From contig OX637287.1 of the NCBI GenBank assembly GCA_951799445.1, positions 32,816,224-32,880,223 of the forward strand: 64,000 bases of DNA, read 5' to 3'. The first letter of the stretch is position 1. Every line of letters begins with the position of its first letter. The translations under genes were made by a program, and so were the position numbers. Shown in pieces: positions 1 through 12,400 of the stretch. The notes beneath the pieces are model-generated. The model had not been told where the DNA came from. It was given only the letters and a program-made list of their open reading frames with translations, and did not search any database. The stretch is from Pseudisothecium myosuroides. Its lineage: Eukaryota > Streptophyta > Bryopsida > Hypnales > Lembophyllaceae.

Positions 1-731
1 CATGTGAATGCACTTGTATTGTATCATGACAATCCCACTCTCGAAATGTGAATGCTCTATTTCATTCAACAATTGTAAGTTTGATTTTGAAAAAACAAGC
101 ATATGTTAGCTCTTTGAAACTTCTTAGTTCTCTTTTTATGTTCCCATTTTACAACTATATATGAATGAAATTATTTATATTTATTTTTTAAAGATGTAAT
201 CACAAGTCATCTAAAAGTCATAAATATTTCAAAAAAAATTGTGAAAATTTGAAATCAATACTATGAATTTTGATTAGAAACATTTAAAAACAAAATTGAT
301 ATGAATATTTTTTTTAATATGTGCAATTTATAATTTAGATATAGCACAAATCAATTTATCATATCATTCTAAAATTAAAAAATTAGCACTCCATGGTTAT
401 ATGCCCAAAGTTCAAATTGCAATAAAATATTGAATTTTAAGAACTTTTCCAAATTTCCAAATTAGAGTAGAAGTTAGACTTGATTCATTTCTTTAGTTGC
501 TCTCAAATTTTAAAAAAATAATTTTCATGGTTAAAATTCTAATAAAAGAAGCAAAAATTGCCAAAATACACTACATGGTGATCCATGGATTTGCCATTTT
601 CTTATGTAGAAAAATAAAAAATATCACAAGGAAGAAATACCATTTTTACTAGCAACTTCAACATTGAATTGCCTAATAATTATTTAAAGCTTGAAAACAC
701 GATTTGGCAAGAACAAAAGGAATTTATCACA
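1..731. other. AT-rich intergenic, no gene seen
   Basis: AT-rich sequence with poly-A and poly-T runs. No ORF with plant-protein character, splice pattern or RNA gene was seen. Confidence 0.6.
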
Positions 732-1302
732 CCCCTCCGTCTCAAAATAAATCTAGGGTTTCCTAGAAATGGCGAGATTAATGCGTGAATTGTTCTTGTT
801 TTCAAGGGATTGCAAAGATATTGTAGCTTCTACTAAACCCCACTAGGTGTGAAAAATTGGAAGTTCAAAGTGGAGCGGTGCATGTTAAAAACAAGCGGCG
901 AAAGTGAATTTTTTTTTGTCCTTTTTGGAATTGCTCCAGTGGCATTAATTTTGATCATTCTTCAAGCAATGTTGGTGCAATGACGTTCATTGATGTCTAC
1001 TGTATTATATTCCAACGATGTCTTGTGATTCAACTCCAAAAAATTCTCAACAAGAGATTTGTTAGTAGCTGTTCCTGTATAGTTTTGGCTTGAAATCTTC
1101 GCCTTCAATTGGTTAGAAGTTGCATTTTGATTCCCTTTGCAACAATTGAATTGCTATAAAGTCTTTGGAGGGTGACATCTACAAATTCTTTTGCTTTAGG
1201 GTGTTCGAACTAGCTTCAATTGTTGTCCATCAAGTTCTAGAGAACCAATTCCAAATTTAATTGGAGACAAGTATATTTGGATTTATTTCAAGACTGAGGG
1301 AG
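732..1302. mobile_element. Stowaway/mariner-like MITE, degraded
   Basis: The ends form an imperfect terminal inverted repeat of the plant mariner/Stowaway type. The left end reads CCCCTCCGTCTCAAAATAAA and the right end, reverse-complemented, reads CTCCCTCAGTCTTGAAATAA. TA follows the right end, while the left flank has lost it. The roughly 570 bp interior has no coding sequence. Confidence 0.6.
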
Positions 1303-2025
1303 TAATCTTTTTGGCGTCTTTTCAGATCAGTATGGACAAGCACACTTGAGTGAATTACTACACACTCAAACTGTAGACATGTCACTCGGAGCGTCACAAG
1401 GTTGTGTGCAGAGCACATACAAAGTCTTAATCCCCCTAGCTTGTCAACCTTGAAGACATAACTGGTGTACCATAATGAAAGATCTTGGGATCTACTTTGT
1501 TTGAATCAATCTCTACTAATTAGAAAACTAGGGATTGTAATTTTCAAAAAATTTAGACATGTATGTTTTATATTATTTCCTGCCGAAGCTGCTAATAAGG
1601 TACAGTACCCAACACCATTCATCGAAAACGGGTTTGAGCAACTCCCCAAAAAATTTGAATAAAATGATTTTTTTGCCATCCTTAAGGCCTTCCTGAGGAC
1701 ACCGTCCACTCAGGTCAACACAAAGGCTGCCTCAAAAGCAAAGATGAAACAGCGAAGGTGAGCATCACCTGCATTGCAATAAGACACTGCAGGCAGGTCG
1801 AACCACTTTATTTCAAAATGTTTGTCAAGTAAACGATGCCCCAAAAAATCGATCTCTCAAACAGAATTTAATGCCCAGAATCAGGGTCGATAAGCTGCTT
1901 CTAATTAAAACACTAATTTCCTACTAAGTCTTTACACTGAAGGGAAATATCTGGCCCTGAAAATGGAAAAAGTGAAGGACTCAGCAACGAAAACAGAATG
2001 CGAGTATGATGTGAGTACGAGATTA
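1303..2025. other. Intergenic and probable 3' UTR of the next minus-strand gene
   Basis: Short ORFs at 1465-1709 are not convincing. The part near 1750-2025 is less AT-rich and probably holds the 3' UTR of the minus-strand gene that ends at 2026. No poly(A) signal was fixed. Confidence 0.4.
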
Positions 2026-5000
2026 TTATGATGGACCATCATCGACATCAAATCCAGCTCCTGTCCAACCTCCATTCTCTTCGGATTTAGACCTCCCTAA
2101 CTGCAAAGAGCCCCTGGTTTTGGTGATACCTCGCCCTCGGCCCCGGGGAACTGCAACATGTTGACCTCGATGTGCTGAATGCACACTTTTACTGACCTTC
2201 TCAGATCCAGCAGCTGCATGGGTTTCTGGCTCAGGAGTGAGAGGAGAGTCAGGTGCGAACTTCTGTGAGTTGATGGATTCCACAGTGGCTGATACTTTTG
2301 GAAGGTGGTTGTCATCCACAACCGCAGGGCTACCTCCCTGCATTGATGACATATGACAGTGATACAACTGTCAGAATGCAATTGAGATATCTTTTATCCC
2401 CCAAGTGCCCGCTTCCATATCCATAGGAGAGTAAAATAAATAAATTTAGGATGGCAATGAAATGAAATAATAGGAAGAAGAAATGAATTTCAAATCAAAG
2501 TTGGCGCCAATTAGCTAACTCGAGTCCATTAGATGGTTGGAAGTTAACTAATTAGTGGAGTGCACGCCCTTGCAAGGTACTAATGGGGTGATAGGCTTTC
2601 AGGTCACCTAACTAATGCTACTTGGTTGGTGGAGGCGGATTTAGAACTTCAACAACTTGGTATGGACACAATTACTTTACTTGTTCAAATCAGGGAGTAA
2701 ACTAACGTAAATGAATGTAAACTCATTACAAGGTATAAAGCGGGAGTTAGCACCACTGACACAACTCAGGCAGTGCAGGCATTTAGTAACTAATTCGAGT
2801 TAGCTAATTGGCGCTACGTAGTTGGTGCAAACAAGCACAATAATATGTAATCTGATCACAGCACACTTGTGAAGATCCACATTAAACGAACTGTCTTGAA
2901 AAGAGCTCTAACATCGATGCTGCCTAAGTTTGCTTGCCAACCTGTTGCGGCGCAACACTGTCATTACCAGGGCTTGATTTCAACGGAGCTTCAAGAACCT
3001 GAGACGCCCCACCCTGCAAACCAGGATTCAAAGCTTCCAGCCTGCTGGTCAATTCCTCAAGACGAGAGTATTGAGCTTCGGCGCTTTGTTGCACCTATGT
3101 AAGAAGAATGCTTGAGTCAGTCCCAACAGGAGAATCTTAAACAGCTCGAGAATACAGCACACAAGTAGCAATTGGCACCTCAAGAACCGCATTCTGAGTG
3201 CGTCATATGGGAACTTTCTCTTGTTCACTTGTACTTATATTTTTACCAACAAATGCAATGTTCTTCACGGTTCTGGTGATATAAAATTTGCCCTGGTCTG
3301 ACTTATGTTATTCACAATGTGATCAATCAGATTGGTCATTTATAAACTACGAAATCTCAGTCCCTTAAGGTGAATGGCCAATATGGATAAGTCCTCACAG
3401 TCCATGTTCTTAGGGGTTTGTAGTCCAAACACGTTCATAGAGCAGTATTTCAATAACTAATACGGTAAAACTTCGGTGCTAAGTTCATCAGTTGTACGAT
3501 TGTTGATCCAGAGATCGCATGAAAAAAACATCACCAAGCTAACATAAACTTCATATTAACTTAAATTTCCAGGAAGAAAGCCACCATACCAGACACTTGA
3601 GATCGTCACAAAGGCTTTGCTTATTCAACTCTTCTACTTCCACTGCCTTCATGGCTGTTTCCCATACCTGCAACATCAACATGAAATCTCATTAGATCAA
3701 GAGTAAAATACGACAGCTTGAACAAACGGCATCGAATGTAGAATTGAGAGGCAGAAATGGCAATGATCCGATCAACATGCAAGCCATGCAATGTGGAAAC
3801 AAATTACCTTCCTAGCCTGCTCTTCCTTCACTCTTGCAGCTTTAATCTTCTCTGTTGAGGCTTCAATTAATTTCCGAAGATGCTCAAGAGCTGTCAAGAA
3901 CACAATGTGCAAAATTCATAGAGAGATAAGTAACAAGTCAATCTCAGAATCAAATGCGAGTATCAGATCACTTTCACACAACAGATGCACATGATTCAAA
4001 GAGTTCTCACAAATTCGCCAACGTGAAAAGTTAAATAAAATTCAGACACGTGCCTGCTTTCTTAGGTCCAGCAGTGAGCTTCACTTCCAAGGCTAATGAA
4101 GAGAGTTCTTTTTCCACATTCTGGATTTTGGAATAGTTATCTTGTATATACCTGCAAAAAAAAAATCTCAGCTCTCAGCTCTCAGCAACATTCAGACACT
4201 CTATGCAGAACCTCAGATGGTTTGCAGTTAAAATTAGACTTAATAAGCACATGCCTAGACTCAGCACATAATAAAAGGCAACGACCAGTCTACTTCCGCA
4301 GTCAACTGAGCCACTTTCAATGTCGAAAGCTGTGGCATACATAAATCTAGATCCAAGCTAAGTATGCCATTCAGCGCACCCTCCGCCCAAGAACTGCAAA
4401 CATTCCAATACTTAAGTGATAACTACTAAAAGACGCACAGATTCACATTAAAATTGCATAGCACATGCTTACCCAACCCATGCAACACATTATAATGCAC
4501 CCCCTACATCAAAACATCCGTACATTCACATACTCAATGCATTTCTACTCCTTTTCCATACGACTACACACCTCTGTCACGACTACGAACAAATCACCAC
4601 ACAATCCTGCCAATCAACCTAACTTCAGAAACATATGAAATTCTCACACACTATTCACACAAACCTAATAATTTCCATACATCACACAAAACCTTGCAAA
4701 AACTAAACAATTTCACGATCCACTCAAAGCTGCTCCATACCATATCTACCCTAAACATTGACGTTCCACAATAATACCCAAAGTCAAGAAGCAGAGTAAA
4801 TGTAACCTTTACAGCAAAACATCCGTACATTCACATTCTCAATGCATTTCTACTCCCTCTCCAACGACTACACACCTCTGTCACAACTACGAACAAAAAC
4901 ACCACACAATCCTGCCAATCAACCTAACTTCAGAAACATATGAATTCTCACACACTATTAAGCCTAATAATTACCATACATCACACAAAATCTTGCAGAA

Positions 5001-5357
5001 CTAAACAATTTCCCGATCCGCTCAAAGCTGATCCATACCATATCTACCCTACACGATGACATTCCGCAATAATACCCAAAATCAAGAAGCAGAGTGAACT
5101 CACTTTCTCAGCATCTGCTCCTTCTCCTCCAAAACCTTAACAACACAAATGCGAAGAGAATTTCCATCAGTCAGAGATCGAGTTACAGAGATCGATTTAC
5201 AGGGATCGAGATGCAGAGATGAAGGAAATGGAAAACCCTAATGCAGAAATGGGAAGAAGGAAAAGGATCCGAGGGAGCTTATTACTTTTTCGGTGTAGGC
5301 CATCTTGGGGTCGTCCGCAAGGATGGGTCCATCGGAGCTGGAATCGTGCGTCCCCAT
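2026..5357 (-). CDS. Coiled-coil protein, seven exons (tentatively RAB6-interacting-golgin-like)
   Basis: CDS exons read on the minus strand: 5357-5286, 5135-5104, 4151-4054, 3890-3808, 3667-3590, 3094-2942, 2337-2026 (TGA stop). They sum to 828 nt, or 275 residues, with every junction in phase. The start is the first in-frame ATG; a second ATG at codon 19 is possible. Residues about 19-150 are charged and heptad-like (MAYTEKVLEEKEQML..., LEHLRKLIEASTEKIKAA), predicting a long coiled coil. The tail is low-complexity, with a PRGRGRG stretch near residues 236-242, and ends GGWTGAGFDVDDGPS. That ending and the coil remind me of plant proteins annotated as RAB6-interacting golgins, which would place it at the Golgi; this is recollection, not a search. 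The intron after exon 3 starts with GC (AAAGCAG|GCACGT), an AG|GC donor; all others are GT-AG. A tandem duplication and a MITE sit in its introns. Confidence 0.85.
2501..2816. mobile_element. MITE inside intron 6 of the coiled-coil gene
   Basis: A 20-bp near-perfect inverted repeat (GCGCCAATTAGCTAACTCGA) lies at about 2504-2526 and, inverted, at 2790-2814. It encloses about 315 bp of non-coding DNA wholly inside the 2338-2941 intron. The superfamily is unknown and no clear target duplication was read. Confidence 0.6.
4511..5095. repeat. Tandem duplication, ~305-bp period, in intron 2
   Basis: Segments 4511-4797 and 4816-5095 are near-identical (both begin AAAACATCCGTACATTCACA and run in register to AGAAGCAGAGT). 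The second copy abuts the 5' splice site of exon 2 on the minus strand, so the duplication enlarges the intron without touching coding sequence. Confidence 0.9.
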
Positions 5358-5639
5358 TGCTGTCTTGTTCGAGACGTCACGTCCGATGGTGCATTTCGGG
5401 ATCGACGAGAAGGGGAAGAATGGCTATGGCGAGGAGAATGAGATTCTTGCGAGCAAGCTGCGACACAACACAGGGTTTCTTTGTTCGGGCCTGGATTCCT
5501 TGGGCGTGGTGATGCCGACATGGGAACAGGGCGTTCACTTTCGTGGGTACGCGTTCCCATCCTACTCCGTTTCGTTTCTTGGAGAGATTTGTTGTATAGT
5601 GGGAGGCCCTCACACGACGGGAGTCTCCATCAATGTACA

Positions 5640-5866
5640 GATCGTGTACATTTTAGCTAGGGCACCATTTTAGAGTCCTATGCCATTTCAACTTCAAAAT
5701 TTTTTAGCTAATTCAAAAAAGCATGAAAAAATATGAAACGACTTGGGTTAGATGTCAGTTCAATCTGTTTTTCAAGGAAAATTGACTGAAAAAAATTTCA
5801 AGATATTTCACCTCCTCAAAATTCAATTCCAGTCCTTAAATGCTCCATTATAGGACCTCCTACCTT
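5640..5866. mobile_element. Family C MITE, copy 1, upstream of coiled-coil gene
   Basis: This shares about 200 bp of similar sequence in the same orientation with 24365-24562, including TTTTAGAGTCCTATG and TGAAACGACTTGG. Its right end, read inverted, is AAGGTAGGAGGTCC, the same as the left end of the 24240 copy. It lies within about 300 bp upstream of the start codon at 5357. The left boundary is uncertain. Confidence 0.6.
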
Positions 5867-5898
5867 AGTGCCAGGCACTATAACGAGTGCCTGGCACT
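5867..5898. repeat. Perfect 13-bp inverted repeat, 6-bp loop
   Basis: AGTGCCAGGCACT (5867-5879) and its exact reverse complement (5886-5898) flank a 6-base spacer. Each arm is itself nearly palindromic, so it can form one hairpin or two dyads. It directly abuts the end of the neighbouring MITE. Function is unknown. Confidence 0.85.
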
Positions 5899-6879
5899 GT
5901 AATCCAGGCTAGCAGGATGCTTTATGCGGGATAATCCAGGTGGTTTCCTTATAGGAGTGGGCTCCTGAGTGCTTAACGGACACGGAGGATTGAAAATGTC
6001 TAAAATGTGTTTCAAAATAAAAAATAAAAAAATGTCTCTAATGAAAATGAATGATTTTTTTTGGGGGGGAACTACATAAACAAAAAGCAAAACTATTCAT
6101 CCAATTACTAGATAATCTTTTGGCATATTAGAGTTAATTGTAAGGTGAACCCCAGTTTGTAGAAGAGGTGGCACAAGAATGTTTAACTAAGAATAGTACA
6201 AAAGAAAATACAACACCAAACTCTATCAACCATCCTAGTTTTGGTACTGACGTCAAGAACTTTTGTTCTACATTTTTCTCAAAATCTGACTCTTGATCCC
6301 TCATTGCACACACTTTATGATTAACTCTATTATCTTAACGATGGGATTTGTTCTTTGAATATTAACCCCCAACCGCACAAGCCACAATAGGATGGTCTTG
6401 ATTGTTTTTAAATCTACATGGTTTTTTCATATTACACTAATTTTGAAATTTTTCATCCGGAGTAGCCAATAGAAATTTAAGTTACAAATAAGAATGCGTA
6501 ATTTGATTGGCGGGAAGAGATTCAAGTTTACCAAAAAAAATAAAAACTGAATGCTTGGGAGGTATTTTGGGGACATAGTAGTTAGTAGACTTTGGTTTCC
6601 CAAATCTTGCCTTCAGTTTCCGGTTTGTTGTCTTCAACCAAACGTAATAATTATATTCATAAAAGAAGTTCAGACCTCATTTGAGTACATGATATCAATT
6701 TTTTTCAAAATTTGATCAACTCATAAAATGTAGGTGATTAATTAAGGTGGCTTTTAGCTCCAAAAATTTGTTTGTAGTTTGAATCCTTTTATCAAAAAAT
6801 TATAGACAAAAATTAGAGAGGTGTTATTAAAATGTCTATATATACAAGTTATTTGAATTACAATTTAATTAATGCCTTT
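5899..6879. other. AT-rich intergenic, no gene seen
   Basis: Only short unsupported ORFs are present, and no splice-linked coding pattern was seen. Confidence 0.5.
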
Positions 6880-8600
6880 AGGACCGTTGATCCTTTGCCT
6901 TAAACACAATTTGTAAAGTTGTCAATTAAGCTCCCCTAACCAAACTATCTAGAAGACCAAATATAATAAAGAAACTACATATGGGTGAAATTAAATGTTG
7001 TACATCGCCATTCTATAGGCAACAACAAAATAACAAGACAACAAATACAAATCAAAAGTTGGATGTTACATTAGCACAAAAAAGGCATGATTTATCATGT
7101 ATAGTGCATGGCATTTGTATATATGAGGTTTCTAAATTGAATCCACAATTGAGTATAGATGAAAGTGTTAGACAATAGTATAAGACCAACATATTTTGTT
7201 ACAGGTCAAGTTTGTTAATGAAGAAAGGAAAACCACAAGGACTTTTTGATGTTGCTCTTGGATAGTTTGATGAGGGTGGTTTAATGCAACACATTTTAAA
7301 GAATCAAGAGGCCAAAATTGAATCTAGGAGAGATTTTATAGTTGTAAATGTGGAGGCTTTCATTTATTAAAAATTTTAAATCAACAAATGCCATATTCTT
7401 CAATGATTGTGGTGGTTCAATATTTGGCCTACAAAGCAAAAGATATTGAATTTGAGAGAGAGTAGAAGGGCCATGCACTTTTTTGTAAGCATTCTGAAAA
7501 TATAATTCCTTGTAAAAGATATTGAAGTTGAAAGAGAATAGAAGGGCTATGCACTTTTCTGTAAGCATTCTGAAAATATAATTCCTTTCTCAACTAGGTG
7601 CTTGAGTACAAAATTATGGGGCTTGAAAGTCCACACGAAAGTCGGCGGGTAGCTTTGGATAGAGTTTTAGTAGAGAAGGCAAGCAATCAAGCAATTTTAT
7701 TCTTGTGAATTTTTTTTCCACCAACTTTGAATGTTTGTATCTTGCGATCTATGAGGCCAAATGGACTAAATTTTTTCTACACATTTTCATAGCAATATAG
7801 AGAACTAATGTTTGGTTGAAAATATTCATTCCATTGAAAATGGCAATTTTTGAACAATTTGTTTGTACTAGCAAAAACTCTAGCATAAATTTATGAGATT
7901 TTTTTAAAAATATTTTAAATTATTTAATCTTGATGTAGAAAAAGGAAAGATTTATATTGATTGTTGGAATTTTGATTTTCCCAGAAAATTGAAATCTTGT
8001 TCATGTAGTTGTGTTTTTTGGACATTCTCTTACAATAGTACAAGATGGTTCTAGGTATGTTGCACACCTCCATTATCTGTAAAAATTGACATGCATGAAA
8101 CTTACACAACTAGCACACCAATGATTGAAGTTCCTAAGCTGAACAGTGCCTCCTTATCTAAAATTTCTTTCCTAATTTCTAACTTTCAAACATTATAATC
8201 TTGCAATCTACGAGGTCAAATGGGCTAAGATTCTTCCACAAATTTCTATAGTAGTTTAGTATGAATTTGTGCGGTTGAAAGTTTGAAATGATTTTATGTT
8301 TCAATCATACTCAATGCACTACAAAGTGCAATTTTGGAATCATTTGGTGAAAAACAACCCCAGTCCTTTTAGAGGTTAACCCTATAAAGACGGGTTGTGT
8401 CACTGTAGAAATCATCCTTTTTGGTACAATGTCAATCATCTACTTAAAAAAAACCAAAAGCACTCATTGGAGGTCAAACTACTATGCAAGACCTCCCATT
8501 CTTGCGCAAAATTCCAAGGATGAACATCTGTACTTGTGTCTTACATGGAAGAATTCTCTATCATACATCATACACATTGTTGAAATCCACAGCAACGTTA
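6880..8600. repeat. 1.7-kb dispersed repeat, uninterrupted copy
   Basis: The block 6880-7430 (A) plus 7610-8600 (B) recurs inverted at 19677-22805, where the order of the two parts is exchanged. A reading frame over 6981-7178 has no recognised domain and is probably incidental. No terminal repeats were found here. Confidence 0.7.
7438..7589. repeat. Tandem duplication, 76-bp unit
   Basis: Two head-to-tail copies begin AAAAGATATTGAA at 7438 and 7514 and differ at only a few positions. They lie between blocks A and B of the 1.7-kb repeat. Confidence 0.85.
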
Positions 8601-8620
8601 CAGGGTTAATCACTTCATAA

Positions 8621-9405
8621 CAAATTTTTCTGTTTCTTCAAACAATTGACACCACAATTTAACATTAATTAAGTTACATTTAGCATTTGCAGTAAGTACT
8701 CAAATAATCCCCAAACCCAATCAAAAATTACAACTACAGCTTTTTGAACATTGAAAAGAAATGATAAAAAAATTGTACAAAACGCAAGAAGCATCATTCA
8801 AGACAATAGTGTTTCCATCAAAAGTATGCTAATTACCCACCATCAAACTGCTCAGCCGAAACGCAACAACGAAACAGAGCCATAGCTGAACATACTCAAG
8901 CAGAAAACTAGATTGATTTGAAACATTGGATCAAATTTCCGCTGCACAAAATGCAAAAGAAACTAGTGTAGATAATGCTCCGGAGCCTGGAGGCTCGAGG
9001 TCATTCATTGTTGGACGGGTATTGGACATAATGCCAAGTCCTTTTGCACAATCAAGGAACATCTTGAACTGTAATTTTTTGGATTGATGTAGTGGCTTCG
9101 AATGAGATGGATTATGAATTATAATCCTCTCCTTAAAAAGCCAATGAGACGGTAACAATACACTGCATATACTACTGAAGGAATTGAAATTTATACTGCT
9201 GAAGGAATTGAAATTAATAAATGAACTACAGCATGAGGAACAAGCAGCCGCAATGGTAAGAGAGGTTGTAAGATACCTGTGGCTCTGGCTTGCTTTCTGA
9301 GTAAGGGCCTACACAGACAGACTTCGATCTTCACACCCACTGAACTGTAGCTTTTGTCAATGCTAACTAAGCCTCCTCCCTTTTCATTTGGGAGCCTACG
9401 AGGAT
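8621..9405. other. Intergenic and probable 3' UTR of the permease gene
   Basis: No independent gene was recognised. The segment just above 9300, adjoining the stop codon at 9406, is probably the permease 3' UTR. Confidence 0.4.
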
Positions 9406-12400
9406 CTAAGGGTACATGTTTTTGGCGGACTCATGGGTCGGACTAACGTTGTACACGGGCCCTTTGAACCATTTGCGGGCACTCAAGAGCCAAGCAGCCA
9501 TGACCAAGACGAACACCCCACCCACGGCCACCGGCGCGTAGTTGAGCGTGAGCTTCGTCACCGGGTACACCACTGGCAAGCAGAAGAGTACGGTAATTGT
9601 CGTCACCCACAAGACCGCCACCCAGCCCACAAACTCTCCATAACGTCCCAAATTGAAGGGCCCTCGCCGGAATATTTTGCGTGCAATGGTGATGCGGAAT
9701 AGAATCGGCAAAGCGTAGGAGATGTACAGTCCGATGACTGCAATCGACACCATGGCTTGGAAGGCCACCAAGCTCCCCAGCGACTGTACCCAATTCATCA
9801 GTAGAACAAAAGTCAGTTTTCAATGTTCACAACATTCTTCAACCAAGAGTCGAGGTCTTGTCTACAGTGGTACGTACCAACCATAGGTAGAATATTCTAA
9901 TATTTATAATGTCAGTGTATTCCACTGAGTTCTAGTTTTCCAAGAGCTGTGCAATAGTAAAGTCAAGAAACTAAGAATCTTAGGGGCTATATGACTGAGG
10001 CACTTCTTCTAATGCTATTGTAAGGTTAAGTTTTTCATCAATGGAGTGCAAGATCCAAGGTACAATAGTGCACTCACGTGAAGATTGAGATGATAGTAGT
10101 GAAAAAGGATGTTTGTTCTTACCGGGAGTGCCATACAGAAGGCTATAGTCGCAGACAACCAAACGGCATTCAGTGGCACTTCTTGACGGTTCACCTTGTG
10201 CCACAGGTTTGACAACGGCATGGCTCCGTCTCTAGAAAATGCGAATGCCATCCTGGAACAAGTTGCAAATCGAAGCAGTTCAGGTCAGTAATCTCCCAGA
10301 AAACAAGTAGCTACACTCTGCCCCTTTCTTAAGTGCAGCTACAAAGTTACGAGACGCTATTTTACAGTGCCAGTGCATTGTAGGTGTAGCTAATTGACTC
10401 GGTTTTCAATTCGCTAGTGACAAGCACTAAACATAAGAACCTACTCCACCTTTTTCAAGTTCTAGTTGTGTTGAAGGAATCGACATTCTCATATTGAACC
10501 CAGAGCCAATAAAATCTGCAAATGTAACACACTAGACTCATGGAAGTTCATGTTTTCAAGGTTATTAGGTATCCACACCTGTTTACAACACCTACCTCAT
10601 GAAACACTCCAAAATCTTACGCAATGAATACATGATGAATTTGAGAATGTACACCACCTCAACATCAAAACACGTGTCTGATTTTAGACTATCTCCGGAA
10701 AAAACTTTGAACACTGATAACACTTGCATATGGCATCCAAATTATGCATTCCTAGGCGAGTTGGAATCCTCTTTGACTTTCTCACAAGAATATCTAAGAA
10801 AATGTAACCATTCGGGTAAAATGAAACACATGCTTACCGTCGCAATAAGATACGGTTACCATATAAGTAAGTTGGCAGATGAGCCTCTCTCTCACCTGGA
10901 ATTGCTGGTGATGGAGCTCATGCCACACAAGAAAATGGCGACGCCTACAATCCCCAAGCACACAATGCCGCCCGTGCCGCTGCCATATCGGTCTCGGAAG
11001 ACGTTGAAGAAGATTTGCGCCACAGCATAGCCTCCGGCGTCGTTGGAGGTGTCGAGCAACGCCGATGGGTCGATCACCACAAAACACAAGCCCAGAATAT
11101 ATCCCCATCCCACAATTTGAGAAATGATGATGGCGCTCAGAATGCCGTAGGCTCCGTTCTTGTCTGAGGATTTCGTCTCTTCCGACTGCTCACAAGCCCA
11201 AGCTTATAGTCATATTCATAAATGTGTCGAGCAGTTTGTCCAATGACATATTATTGAAAATACACTGAAATATCAGCCTGAAGGGCTTGCAAACTACACC
11301 AAATATTGCAAGTAATGTTCACAACTCTCTACTCTTAAAGTGAAAGAAGACGTAAATCTTAATCCCTTATTGAGGTTCGATACTTCCTAAATATCTCGCA
11401 CAATCAAGCCAAATGAAGTGACGACCCTACGTTCCACTACAAAGTAACCTGCACGGAAATTAACTGTAGTCAAGTGATAGATATGTTCACCATGTGAGCT
11501 GAGGCGTCAAATCCAGTCACGGTGTACTGGCTCACGAGTAAGCCCAGAAGAAAGATGTAAGGACTGCTGGAAATTCCAACGTCAGTTGGCTTGTTGAACG
11601 TGGTAAAAACCTCTTTGAACGTCTGGCGCTCTTTGGCCACTGATGGAATGAGAATAATTAGCACAAAGACCCCTGCATACAGCGAACAATTCCCATTTTG
11701 TATTAATCATCTCCATTGCATCATAAACCAAAATTCTATACATAATCTGTCAGAATTTCATCCATTCCCACATGAATATGCCAGAACAACAAAGTGTTGA
11801 ACAGAATCAACGTAGAAACATTTGATACAAAAATGGTTTGGATTAGAGAAGGAGTCCCAGTCAAGGATCATCAGTGAACATGAGAGTGTAGCGATTGAAC
11901 TTGTCCCTTACACTAAGCAATTTAATTATGGACTAGATAGTACTCAACAGCAGGAAAGCTGGAAAGCATTATTGGGACATAGTGCCAAGTTGTTCTACTC
12001 AATCACGAACACCTGAATCCATACTTTTTGGTTCATCTAAATGCTTGAAAGGAAGGGAAATATTAACCTCTTCTGACTAGCCAATGAACACTGGACTTCG
12101 CATTATGTACACAAGATATGGATTCAATTCGAAAGTCCCAGACAACAGTAAAGTAAAAAAAAGAACATTGAGGGAATATCAAAGGACGATGTACAAGTAC
12201 ATCACCTACCATTGTCAAACACGTGGATATAGAGACAGTATATTTGTGAGGTGAGAGTAAGCTCCAACACCTCTTCCCAACCAAGGACGAAACAGTATGG
12301 AGCTTGTGACCTTCCTCTATCTAAAACAGGACTATTTCTTACACTACCTAAAATCAGTCATCTATGTACATGACATCTATCTTCTCGTACCGTACATTCA

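Noticed and set aside
5219..5673. Overlapping plus-strand frames of up to 122 codons
   Set aside because: They are shadows of exon 1 and the 5' flank of the minus-strand coiled-coil gene.
8360..8390. CCTTTTAGAGGTTAA resembles a family A end
   Set aside because: The homologous place in the inverted copy (about 21290-21320) carries plain repeat sequence, so this is part of the 1.7-kb repeat, not a terminus.
10599..11030. 143-codon plus-strand frame
   Set aside because: Antisense shadow covering an intron and exon 5 of the permease gene.
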